64,000 bases of DNA from the NCBI GenBank assembly GCA_938083085.1, contig CALLKX010000013.1:1-64000 (forward strand), written 5' to 3'. The first letter of the stretch is position 1, and the number at the start of each line of letters is the position of its first letter. Shown piece by piece: positions 26,326 through 34,168 of this stretch. The position numbers and the translations under genes are program-made. This stretch comes from an uncultured bacterium (GTDB taxonomy: Bacteria; Planctomycetota; UBA1135; GCA-002686595). The notes beneath the pieces are model-generated. The model was not told the origin of the DNA. It worked only from the letters and a program-made list of their open reading frames with translations, and did not search any database.

Positions 26326-27177
26326 TCAGCGATCCTCCCCTCGGGCGTCATGGGTCGTACGACGGGCCATGATGCGGGCGTAGATCTCGGCGATGGACTC
26401 GTCGAAGGACGCGTCCTCCGTCTTGTTGGGAGAGCGGTCAATGCCGTTTCGCTCGAGCTCTGCGATCTCCTCCTCGGTGAAGGAGAAGGTGGCGAAGACC
26501 TCGGCCAGGAGCTCCTGGAGGCGTCTTCGAGAGCGTGCGAGGCGGCGGCTCACGGTGGGCTCGCTCGTCCCGAGTGCGGCGGCCACATCCTTGCCGCTGC
26601 GGCCCTCCAGGGTTCGCATTCTGAAGGTCTCGAAGTCCATGAGGTCGCAGTCGCGCTCAAGGCGGCGGAGGGCGGCTTCGACCTTGGCGTCGAACACCTC
26701 CAGCTCGTACGCCGCGTCAGGCTGGAGATCCCCGGAGTCCGGCTCTCGCATCCCCTCGGCATCCAGAGGGAGCGGTCGGACGCCTGAGCCCCGCTTGAGG
26801 GCCCCGCGCCGGTCCATCTCGTCGCTCAGGGTGTACTTGGCGATGGCCAGGAGCCAGGTGGAGAACCTCGCCCCGCGGGTGGGGTCGTGTTGATCGATGG
26901 CCCGGGAGAGGGCGACCATGGTGTCCTGGGACAGGTCCTGGACGGTCTCGAACCCGATCCGGCCGCGACCCCACTTGGCCAGTTGAGCACGCAGCACGGG
27001 GCCGAAGATCTCCCAGAGCTCGAACCAGGCGTCGCCGTCCCGGGACCGGAGTCGGCCAATGAATCCAGTGGTGAGGTCGTGCAAGGGGGTGGGGAGGGGC
27101 GGGTTCGTGGGAAGGAGAGCGGCCGGCAGGAGGCCCGGGACGTGCATGTCTACGCCCTGATGTTCATTCCATTCCAT
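26326..27177 (-). CDS. ECF-type RNA polymerase sigma factor
   Basis: A 283-residue protein with sigma region 2 (FETVQDLSQDTMVALSRAI...ARFSTWLLAIAKYTLSDEMDRR) and sigma region 4 (LEGRSGKDVAAALGTSEPTVSRRLARSRRRLQELL) linked by an acidic spacer. A C-terminal extension of about 60 residues follows. Region 3 is absent, as in ECF factors. The start may be the ATG at 27177 or Met11 at 27147. It sits directly upstream of a membrane Ser/Thr kinase, suggesting that phosphorylation controls the sigma factor (inference from context). Confidence 0.85.
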   Translation of the reverse strand: MEWNEHQGVDMHVPGLLPAALLPTNPPLPTPLHDLTTGFIGRLRSRDGDAWFELWEIFGPVLRAQLAKWGRGRIGFETVQDLSQDTMVALSRAIDQHDPTRGARFSTWLLAIAKYTLSDEMDRRGALKRGSGVRPLPLDAEGMREPDSGDLQPDAAYELEVFDAKVEAALRRLERDCDLMDFETFRMRTLEGRSGKDVAAALGTSEPTVSRRLARSRRRLQELLAEVFATFSFTEEEIAELERNGIDRSPNKTEDASFDESIAEIYARIMARRTTHDARGEDR

Positions 27178-27327
27178 CTAGGGGCCTCGGAACAGAAAAA
27201 CGGCCCGGACCCAGGGAATCGTGAAAGGCCGGCAACGGAATGGCCAAGAAGGGGGTGTAGGCGCCGCTTCCGTGCCCCCTGCCCTCCTGCGCCAGTCGGC
27301 GCATTGACCCTCAACCGGACCTGTCTC

Positions 27328-28254
27328 ATGCGATTCCTGTTCAAGACCCTCTTCCGCACCGCCGTGATCGGCACCGCGCTCGCTGCGGCCGTCGTCGGCG
27401 GGACCGCCATGCTCGTTGGCCCTGAGCGCGTCGGCGCCATGGCGGACCAGGTGCAAGGCCAGCTTCAGTTGCACTTCGACCACAACATCGACGATCCCGT
27501 GGCCATGCGCCGCCAGATCGCTGAGGTGGCCAAGGAGTACCCCGAGCGTATCCGCGCCGTGCGGGGCGACCTCCACACCCTCCAGGAGGAGGTCGCGCGT
27601 CTCGAGCGTGAGCGCGCTGTGTCCCAGCGAGTGGTGGCCCTTGTGGACCGCGATCTCGCCCTGCTGGTCCCGGCGGTTCACGAAGCTGCTGCCTCCGGCG
27701 TCCCCAAGGCGCAGCTCGCTGCGGTTCGGTTTGGAGAGGAGGTCATCAGCTTCCGCCGGGCGACCGCGAAGATGCGCGAGATCGAGCGGACCCGCAGCGC
27801 ACACGAGGCCCGGTCGGCCGACGCTGCCCACAACCTGAAGTACCTGCGAACTCAGGAGGAGCGCTTCGTCGAACTCCTCGACGAACTGGAGGGCGAGCAC
27901 GCCCAGTTCCAGGCCCAGCTGGTTCAGCTCAACAACGAGGTTGAGTCCATCGCCCGGAACGAGCGCCTGATCGACATGCTCGGTCAACGCCAACAGACTT
28001 TGGATGAGGCCGGGCGCTACGACGCGGTGAGCTTCGAACACATCACCGGTACCCTCGAGCGCAAGCGCGCCGAGCAGGAGGCCGAGCTCGATCAACTCGC
28101 CGCGGGTGCCAGGGCCCAGGACTACCTCGAGATCGCCGCCTCGCAGATTCGTAGTGAGGTCGGGCAGCAGCCGGCGGCCGATTTCGCCCCGCAGAGCCTT
28201 GCGGACCAGCAGGTGGGCTACGAGCTCGCACCGGTTGGGTACACCCAGCGCTGA
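27328..28254 (+). CDS. Membrane-anchored coiled-coil protein of unknown function
   Basis: The start was set at the ATG at 27328 (MRFLFKTLFRTAVIGTALAAAVVGGTAML), giving 308 residues. One N-terminal membrane helix is followed by a long, strongly charged helical region. It holds heptad-like stretches (LHTLQEEVARLERERAVSQRVV, RFVELLDELEGEHAQFQAQLVQLNNEVESIA) and a polar tail. The size and layout recall stress or envelope scaffold proteins, but no named family was recognised. It is divergent from the sigma factor gene and has its own strong terminator, so it is probably monocistronic. Confidence 0.8.
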   Translation: MRFLFKTLFRTAVIGTALAAAVVGGTAMLVGPERVGAMADQVQGQLQLHFDHNIDDPVAMRRQIAEVAKEYPERIRAVRGDLHTLQEEVARLERERAVSQRVVALVDRDLALLVPAVHEAAASGVPKAQLAAVRFGEEVISFRRATAKMREIERTRSAHEARSADAAHNLKYLRTQEERFVELLDELEGEHAQFQAQLVQLNNEVESIARNERLIDMLGQRQQTLDEAGRYDAVSFEHITGTLERKRAEQEAELDQLAAGARAQDYLEIAASQIRSEVGQQPAADFAPQSLADQQVGYELAPVGYTQR

Positions 28255-28311
28255 GCGAGGATCGTCAAAGGAGACGCGGTCCTGACCGCGCGCTCCGCGC
28301 GGAAGCAAAGT

Positions 28312-28345
28312 GAGCCCGGCCGTCTAGACGGCCGGGCTCTTTGTT
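28312..28345 (+). terminator. Strong intrinsic terminator after the coiled-coil gene
   Basis: A perfect 28-nt palindrome (gagcccggccgtct and its complement; 12-bp stem, ctag loop) is followed by tttgtt on the plus strand, 57 bp after the stop codon. The opposite strand shows a weaker T-rich tail (actttgctt), so it may act in both directions. Confidence 0.85.
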
Positions 28346-28390
28346 GGTTTCGGGAACACGCACGCGGGTACGCACCCGTCGGGCATACGC

Positions 28391-28426
28391 CTAGCGGCGC
28401 GCTCCCTTGGTAACGTCACTCATCAT
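28391..28426 (-). CDS. Possible 11-codon ORF with near-perfect Shine-Dalgarno
   Basis: On the minus strand, ATGATGAGTGACGTTACC... encodes MMSDVTKGARR and then TAG. GGAGGTGATC, a ten-base complement of the usual 16S rRNA 3' end, ends 3 nt before the first ATG (GGAGG itself is 8 nt before it). Most genes in this window have poor or no Shine-Dalgarno, so the site stands out. A palindrome lies 52 bp downstream and another terminator upstream, so a short independent RNA of about 230 nt is possible. It could be a leader peptide, a small protein or the mRNA part of a regulatory RNA. No family was recognised. Confidence 0.3.
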   Translation of the reverse strand: MMSDVTKGARR

Positions 28427-28569
28427 GCTGATCACCTCCAGTTTCAAAACCATCCCGGCCCCGCGGTGACGATGCGGGGGTAGGGCTCCAGTGATGGCCC
28501 GGGCGTCCCGGGGCCTCATGCCTTGATGATGGGCCGCCGAGGCGGCAGATTCAAATGGGTGGTATGAGA
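28427..28569. other. Intergenic region upstream of the 11-codon ORF
   Basis: The region between the two terminators shows no gene. A weak minus-strand promoter-like arrangement (ttgaat, 17 nt, catcat, near 28554-28526) is visible but unconvincing. Confidence 0.3.
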
Positions 28570-28610
28570 GAGGCCCCGCGTGGCACCACAGGGGTGCGAC
28601 GCGGGGCCTC
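28570..28610 (-). terminator. Terminator hairpin for the 1130-residue lipoprotein gene
   Basis: A 12-bp perfect stem (gaggccccgcgt / acgcggggcctc) is extended by a 5-bp inner stem (gcacc / ggtgc). It lies 57 bp after the stop codon of the leftward gene and is followed on the minus strand by tctctcat. Confidence 0.75.
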
Positions 28611-28666
28611 GCTGCGTGGGTTCCCGCCTCAGGGCGGGACAGGATCCACTCAGGACGGGTGCGAGC

Positions 28667-31600
28667 TCACTCGAGCCAGGAGAGTCCCAGGGCGGCGACC
28701 TCGGGGACGAGACCGGTGCTCGCGTTGCTGATGAAGGACATGCGGACCTGCAGGAAGCGGGCGCCGGTCACATTGAGGACGTCCGTCTTCCAGCTGTCGT
28801 CGTTGTTGAGGAAGCCGGTCAGACCGTTCTGGTCGGCGACCTCGTAGCTGAAGGAACCGTCCCAGCAGGACGCGTTGCCGCGCAGCTCGATGGTGGGGTC
28901 CTCCATCGGGCTCGCCGTGTAGTTGATGGGCTTCGTCTGGTAGAAGTCGCCGTAGGCGTCCTGACGGCTCGCGTCCTCGCCTGCGATGGCGATGATGGTG
29001 ACCGCGCCGCGGTAAGCGAACTCGACGCTCGTGCCCTGGGGCTGGAGCTCGGGGAAGATCACCGGCTCGGCGAAGGTCGGGGCCGAGAAGGCTCCGATCC
29101 CGAGCGGGTCGAGCGCCTCGTAGAACAGCGAGTGAGCCCGGCTCACCCGGACCACAAGGTCAAGGGCGCCGAAGTACAGGGCGTTGTCGACGCCGGGGAG
29201 CGGGGCGCCCGCCGGTGTGGACGTCGGATCGAAGCCGCCGTTGGCCAGGTTCTCGGAGTCCGGGTTCACCAGGTTGAGCGTGCCCGTCTCGTCCCGGCCG
29301 CCCGCGGAGTAGGCGCGGAAGCCCGGGAGGGTCGAGGTGTGCGCCAGCTGATGGGCGAAGATGTTGCTCGAGGTCGCGTTCCCCGTGGGGTAGCAGCGGA
29401 ACTCGACCAGCAGCGGGAGGGCCGCGGTGCGGACCTCTTCGCCGAGGTAGAAGGGGTTGGCGAGGCCCGGCTGGTTGCAGTCGGGGCCCATCATGGTCTC
29501 GAGCTCGGCCACCGGGCCGAGGCCCGTGATCTGCGCCTGGCGGGCGACGGGCGCGCCGGCGCCGCTGAAGCCGCCGCGTGTGCGGATTCCCGTGTCGCGC
29601 CAGGTGTAGTACTCCTTCTGGCTCGCCGGGACGCCCTGGTTCATGGGCGTCGGAATCAGCGAGGTCCCGTCCGGCGCAAGCGTCTGGTCCCCGGGGTTGA
29701 TGGTGTAGCCAGCCGCTCGGGGGTGGACGACCTTCAGCGGGTCGTTGGCGCCGTCGACGATGTTGGTGTTGAACGTGTTGCCGAGGCCCGAGTTGGGCAG
29801 GATCAGCGCGCCGGACAGCGGGTCGATGACCTCGTCGGGGAGGTTCTCCGAGTGAGCCATGGACATCTGGAACTCGGGATAGCTCTCGAAGACCGGGTTG
29901 CCGCCGAGGGGGCTCAGGGAGACACCCTCGATGTCCAGGTTGATCTGGGCGTAGTTCAGGTCCTGAGCGACGTCGTTGTCCCGGGTGAGCGGCAGGTCAT
30001 CGCCGAAGTCGATGTAGCGCCAGAGGATCTGGGTCCGGGCGCCGTAGGGACTCAGCGGGAGTGTCGTACCGACGCCAGGCTGCATGGCCGCGACGACCTC
30101 GTTGTTCTGGCTGCAGACCACCTGCGTGCGGACCACCGGACGGCCACGGACGCGGCCGCGCTCAAGGTCGAAGACGATCTGCCCGAACCACTCGGGCTTC
30201 TCGAAGGTGTCGATCACGTTGGCCGAGTTCGGGTCGCCGAAGGGCGCTTCGTCGTCGGTGGACTCGAAGCGGATGACGCGGCCGCCAGTGGGAGCGTCAG
30301 GCGCCGAGGGGTCCACGGTGATCTCAAGGGGCGAGAGCAGCCCGGTCACGGGGTTGCCAGCGAGGTCCTTGGGGGTGCGGTCGCCGCCGGGGAAGTCCAG
30401 GAAGTACGACTCGCCGTCGCCCTGGCTGTGGGAGAGCGGCAGCTCGGGCTCGAAGCGGAACTCCTGGAACGAGGTGCTGTTCCGCACCACGCCGGGGATG
30501 AAGTCGCCAGCCGGGATCGGGGTGGTCGAGAAGGGGTCGGGCACGTTCCGGAGCAGCCGGAACGACTCATAGGGCTCGAACAGGTTCGGGTCGATCGCCT
30601 CGCTGAAGCGGAAGCGGAAGGTCGCGCCGGGCGCCACGTTGCTGACCGGGGCGTTCGCGTCCGGGGGAGCAGGCGAGACGCTGATGAAGCACTGGGAGCG
30701 TGAGCTGTCCTCGGCCGGAATGAACGGGACGACATACTGGACCGGGCCAAGGATCGTCGTGAACTGCGCGGGGTCGAAGGCCGGGGGGAAGGCCAAGAGC
30801 CGCACGAGGACGTTCTGGGCGAGGCCGCCCGGCGACACCGAGGTGCTGTTGAGGACCTCTGCGAAGTAGGGCCCCTGGCTGATCAGGTCGCCGGGTGCCG
30901 GCGCCTGGGCGCAGGCGGACGAGACGAACTGGACGCGGCTGAGGTTGAAGATCAGGGGATCAACGCCCGGGGCCGTGGCGGGCGAGTCGAGCAGCACCGC
31001 CGAGAGGCTGCCGATGAGGGTCGGCGCGGTCTCGTCCGGGAGGAAGCCGTTGGACGGATCGTTGGTGACCGCGGTCTCACCGCCGGAGCGGAACGCGCGG
31101 ACGAGCTCGCGGCCAGGCGAGCCGAAGTCGAAGGTTCCGTTGGAGCTGGTCGTGAGCGCGTGCGCCGTCGGGTTCTGGAGCAGGGGCTGCTGCTGCCCGG
31201 CGAGGGCCAAGGTCGGGAAGCGAAGCTCCACGTTGGCGAGGTCAGCCTCGTTGCTGGCGGGGAAGCCGATCGTGTTCACGGACACCGCCGGGTCGCTGTT
31301 GAAGGACTCCACCTCGCTCACGGCGGGATCGACGAGCAGGCGCGTCGAGTAAAACTCCACGCCCGGCTGGCCGTCGTAGTCCGCGACGCCACCGTGGTTG
31401 GGGTCGGGCAGGAAGCGCGCCTCGAAGGGAATGATGGTGGGCTCGCCCACCAGCAGTCGCACCGATGCTGAGTTGATCGTGGCGGGGTCGACGAGGTCGT
31501 CGAAGACCACGACGATCGTGGCGTTGCGGGGCACCATGGAGTACGTGCCCGCGCCGACGAAGCCGTTGTCGGCGATGGGGCGGACGCCAGACTCTGCCAG

Positions 31601-32059
31601 GGACAGGAGCGACAGGAATTGGTCGCGGCCCCCGTTCCGCGTCTCGTCCGAGAAGTCGCGATAGATCACCAGCGTCTGAACGCCCGTGACCTGATTGGTC
31701 TCAAGCTCGAAGTCCGGCAGCGCCCAGCCGCTCTGGGACTTCGGGTTCACGACATAGTCCTGGAAGACGGTCGTGCGCTGCGTGAGCGCAGCGTCCTCGA
31801 AGGCGACGATGTTCACGAGGCGTCCGTAGAACTGGCGCGTGATGCGAAGTTCCGTCGCGGCGCCACCGAAGTTGTCGTCGACCAGGTACTGGCCTCCGTT
31901 CGGCTTGGTCTCCAGTGACCCTGCGGGAGTGGTCTGCTGGTCGGGTGAGGACGTGGAGTTGCAGCCCGCGAAGGCCAGAACAGCGACCGTGGCCAACGCC
32001 TGGGTGAGGCGGAGAGGGGTCGCAGGCTGGAGTCGGGGGAGAATGGTCCGTGCAGTCAT
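28667..32059 (-). CDS. Large lipoprotein with Ig-like (SbsA/Big-type) segments
   Basis: The start was set at the ATG at 32057-32059 (MTARTILPRLQP), giving 1130 residues with a lipoprotein signal and lipobox AFAGC (Cys33). The track start 44 residues earlier has no signal-peptide logic. At least two segments match the bacterial Ig-like pattern of SbsA type (ATIVVVFDDLVDPATINSASVRLL; GATFRFRFSEAIDPNLFE). The rest is beta-rich with many Asp/Asn/Gly/Pro and few Lys, typical of exported adhesin or surface proteins. No catalytic motif was found. It has its own terminator and is divergent from the next gene. Confidence 0.8.
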   Translation of the reverse strand: MTARTILPRLQPATPLRLTQALATVAVLAFAGCNSTSSPDQQTTPAGSLETKPNGGQYLVDDNFGGAATELRITRQFYGRLVNIVAFEDAALTQRTTVFQDYVVNPKSQSGWALPDFELETNQVTGVQTLVIYRDFSDETRNGGRDQFLSLLSLAESGVRPIADNGFVGAGTYSMVPRNATIVVVFDDLVDPATINSASVRLLVGEPTIIPFEARFLPDPNHGGVADYDGQPGVEFYSTRLLVDPAVSEVESFNSDPAVSVNTIGFPASNEADLANVELRFPTLALAGQQQPLLQNPTAHALTTSSNGTFDFGSPGRELVRAFRSGGETAVTNDPSNGFLPDETAPTLIGSLSAVLLDSPATAPGVDPLIFNLSRVQFVSSACAQAPAPGDLISQGPYFAEVLNSTSVSPGGLAQNVLVRLLAFPPAFDPAQFTTILGPVQYVVPFIPAEDSSRSQCFISVSPAPPDANAPVSNVAPGATFRFRFSEAIDPNLFEPYESFRLLRNVPDPFSTTPIPAGDFIPGVVRNSTSFQEFRFEPELPLSHSQGDGESYFLDFPGGDRTPKDLAGNPVTGLLSPLEITVDPSAPDAPTGGRVIRFESTDDEAPFGDPNSANVIDTFEKPEWFGQIVFDLERGRVRGRPVVRTQVVCSQNNEVVAAMQPGVGTTLPLSPYGARTQILWRYIDFGDDLPLTRDNDVAQDLNYAQINLDIEGVSLSPLGGNPVFESYPEFQMSMAHSENLPDEVIDPLSGALILPNSGLGNTFNTNIVDGANDPLKVVHPRAAGYTINPGDQTLAPDGTSLIPTPMNQGVPASQKEYYTWRDTGIRTRGGFSGAGAPVARQAQITGLGPVAELETMMGPDCNQPGLANPFYLGEEVRTAALPLLVEFRCYPTGNATSSNIFAHQLAHTSTLPGFRAYSAGGRDETGTLNLVNPDSENLANGGFDPTSTPAGAPLPGVDNALYFGALDLVVRVSRAHSLFYEALDPLGIGAFSAPTFAEPVIFPELQPQGTSVEFAYRGAVTIIAIAGEDASRQDAYGDFYQTKPINYTASPMEDPTIELRGNASCWDGSFSYEVADQNGLTGFLNNDDSWKTDVLNVTGARFLQVRMSFISNASTGLVPEVAALGLSWLE

Positions 32060-32404
32060 CGAAGATCGAGATCGGATTGAAGGTGGCGTCTGAGGCTCCA
32101 TGGCTGCCTTTGGGGGCCAAGGCAGCGTTCCTGGGCTCAGGCGCTGGTACCAACCGGGAGCAAACCCCGTTCCAAAGTGAACTGGGGCCACAGTTCGGCC
32201 AGCGGCACCTACAGGTTAGGTGGATGGACCAACGGAGGCAACGCCGAGGGGCCTGACTCCCCGGGGGATTGGGCGGTTCGGCGTCCTGGGGACGCGCGGC
32301 TCGTGCGGAATCGCACACCTCGTAGGGCGGGCGCGGAGGCGGGCGGGTCCGCTTCTGGCCCCGCGCTGGGTCCGAGGCGGCCGGGAGCGCAGAATGAACG
32401 CGAG
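32060..32404. other. Divergent intergenic region, nothing recognised beyond promoter space
   Basis: About 345 bp separate the divergent lipoprotein and GT-C-like genes. ORF-track extensions through it lack family features. No repeat or RNA gene was recognised; it presumably holds both promoters. Confidence 0.4.
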
Positions 32405-34168
32405 ATGGAAGGCGGAACAGAGCACGGGCGGAGAGACCCCGACGGGCTGGGCTTGGGCATGAGCCTGGGCCTTGGGCTCGCGGTGACCCTCGTCGGGGTC
32501 ATTGTGCTGGCCCTCGCCCCAGCCGCAGGCAGCCTCGACGACGTCTTCGTGGTCCTGACCGAGGCTCGAAGGCTGTTGTCCGGCTCGACCGCAGGCCTCC
32601 CAGGGGCCGGCTTCCCGGGATCCGGGCTTCCCGGCCCGACGGTCGAATCCTGGACCAGTCCGGCGGACCTCCTCATGAAGATGGTCCTGCTGGGCGGGTG
32701 GCCGGGGGCAGACCCCTTGCGCGCGGCCGGGTGGCTGGCCCTGATGGAGCTGCTGGTTCTTGTCGGGGCGAGCGTTGCGGTGCTGCGGGCGCTGAGCGAC
32801 GACCGGGCCCGGTGGGCCGTCGCCGCTTTCGGGCTGGTGCTGGCGCCTGGACTTCTCGAGAGCGCAGCCTATCGGCTGGAGGGGCCGCTGTTTGCGCTGG
32901 TCTGGATGCTGGCCGTCGCGGCGGCGATGAAGGGCGAGGCCCGCCATACGCTGGTCTGGGCGGTGCTGCTCGGTTGGATTCGACCCGAGGGAATGGCGCT
33001 TGGGCTGGCCGCGTGCTGGCTCGCGAGGGGGACCGGGGCGAGGTCAGCGGAGGATCGCGGGGCGGCGGCGCCTCGACCCGAGGATCTCGGCACGGCCCAG
33101 GCCGTCCGCGGACCGGGCGGAGGGGGCCGCGGGCTCTTCTTCCTCAGCGCCATCTTGATCGTCGTTCCTGTGACGGCCTTCAGGCGGGTGACCTATGGCG
33201 CATGGCTTCCAAACACCTATCACGCCAAGCGCTCCGATAGCTTCCTCCATGAATGGATGGATGGGGCCGAGTATGCGACGCAGCTGGCCATGGGGTCGGG
33301 GGGCCTCGCGCTCGTCTTGCTGGTCGGCCTCGCCGCGGCTCGGATGCGGGTCGCGCGAGGTGATGGCGGAGGTGCGGCGCATCACGGTCAGCGTGTCGCC
33401 CTGATCCTCGCCGGGCTGGCCCTCGCGATCCTCGTGGGGTCTGGGGGGGACAGCTACGAGGGGGCTCGGCTGGCCTTGCCGATCGGAATTCCGCTCTGGC
33501 TTGGCTTTGCCGCGTGTCGCTCCAGCGGGGAAGGTGCGCTGGCCGGCCGCGTTCTCACCGGTCTTGGAGCCGTGGCGGTGCTCTTGCAGGCGATGGCGTT
33601 GGTGGGCGGCACGGTCTCCGAGGGATCGGTGCGCGAGCGCCTGGCGGGGGCGCGTTCAGGGCCTGCGGGGATGGAGGTCTTTGCTTCGGAGCGGGAGGCT
33701 TTTAGGGCGGCGAGTCGCGCCCTGGCGGGGGAGACCTTTGCGCACCGACACCTGCAGCGGCTGCGTTGGTTTTGCCCCGAGACCTCGGTCCTGGATCTCA
33801 CGGGCCTGACCGATCGAGACATCGCCGCGCTTCCCGCGCCCGGGCAGGTGAAGTTCGGGCGGGACGCGGTGGGTGAGGGCGTGCGGCGGAAGGTGGGTGC
33901 GCTGCATCTCGACCCGGTGGGCGTGAGGTCCGCCTCCCTCGTGGGGACGCCCTTGATTCCAGCCCTGGCCACCCCTGCGATTGCAGCTCACTTCGGAGGC
34001 CCACCGTTCCTCGATCAAGCCCTCGCGCAGCAGGTAGACGCAGCCTATTTGGGGGCCAGCTTTCCGGTCCGTGGAGGCTTCGTGAACCTCTTGGTTCGCC
34101 GGGACCTCGGCGCGCGCTTTGCGGCCGAGGGGTTCCTGGTGACGGGCGTCGGGACGGTAGGCCGTTAG
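32405..34168 (+). CDS. Polytopic membrane protein, GT-C glycosyltransferase-like
   Basis: The start was set at the ATG at 32405 (MEGGTEHGRRDPDG), giving 587 residues; Met at 32459 is an alternative. About ten membrane helices are followed by a soluble C-terminal part. Two features recall GT-C arabinosyl/mannosyl-transferases of the actinobacterial AftB type: an early acidic loop (AAGSLDDVFVVLTEARRLL) and YGAWLPNTYHAKRS after the mid-protein helices (the family often shows LPNTYYAK). The likely role is transfer of a lipid-linked sugar to a surface glycan, but this is inference. Its last 4 bp overlap the convergent kinase gene. Confidence 0.7.
   Translation: MEGGTEHGRRDPDGLGLGMSLGLGLAVTLVGVIVLALAPAAGSLDDVFVVLTEARRLLSGSTAGLPGAGFPGSGLPGPTVESWTSPADLLMKMVLLGGWPGADPLRAAGWLALMELLVLVGASVAVLRALSDDRARWAVAAFGLVLAPGLLESAAYRLEGPLFALVWMLAVAAAMKGEARHTLVWAVLLGWIRPEGMALGLAACWLARGTGARSAEDRGAAAPRPEDLGTAQAVRGPGGGGRGLFFLSAILIVVPVTAFRRVTYGAWLPNTYHAKRSDSFLHEWMDGAEYATQLAMGSGGLALVLLVGLAAARMRVARGDGGGAAHHGQRVALILAGLALAILVGSGGDSYEGARLALPIGIPLWLGFAACRSSGEGALAGRVLTGLGAVAVLLQAMALVGGTVSEGSVRERLAGARSGPAGMEVFASEREAFRAASRALAGETFAHRHLQRLRWFCPETSVLDLTGLTDRDIAALPAPGQVKFGRDAVGEGVRRKVGALHLDPVGVRSASLVGTPLIPALATPAIAAHFGGPPFLDQALAQQVDAAYLGASFPVRGGFVNLLVRRDLGARFAAEGFLVTGVGTVGR

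Noticed and set aside
23839-26787. Long plus-strand ORFs over the kinase and sigma genes
   Set aside because: Both real genes are on the minus strand with conserved motifs; these ORFs are shadows.
28430-28440. Plus-strand GATCACCTCC as a 16S rRNA 3' end fragment
   Set aside because: Only the ten anti-Shine-Dalgarno bases match; the flanks do not resemble 16S rRNA, and the minus-strand reading as a ribosome binding site explains it better.
28580-30703. 707-aa plus-strand ORF
   Set aside because: Antisense of the 1130-residue lipoprotein gene; composition (Val/Arg/Gly/Asp) is a shadow and no domain is visible.
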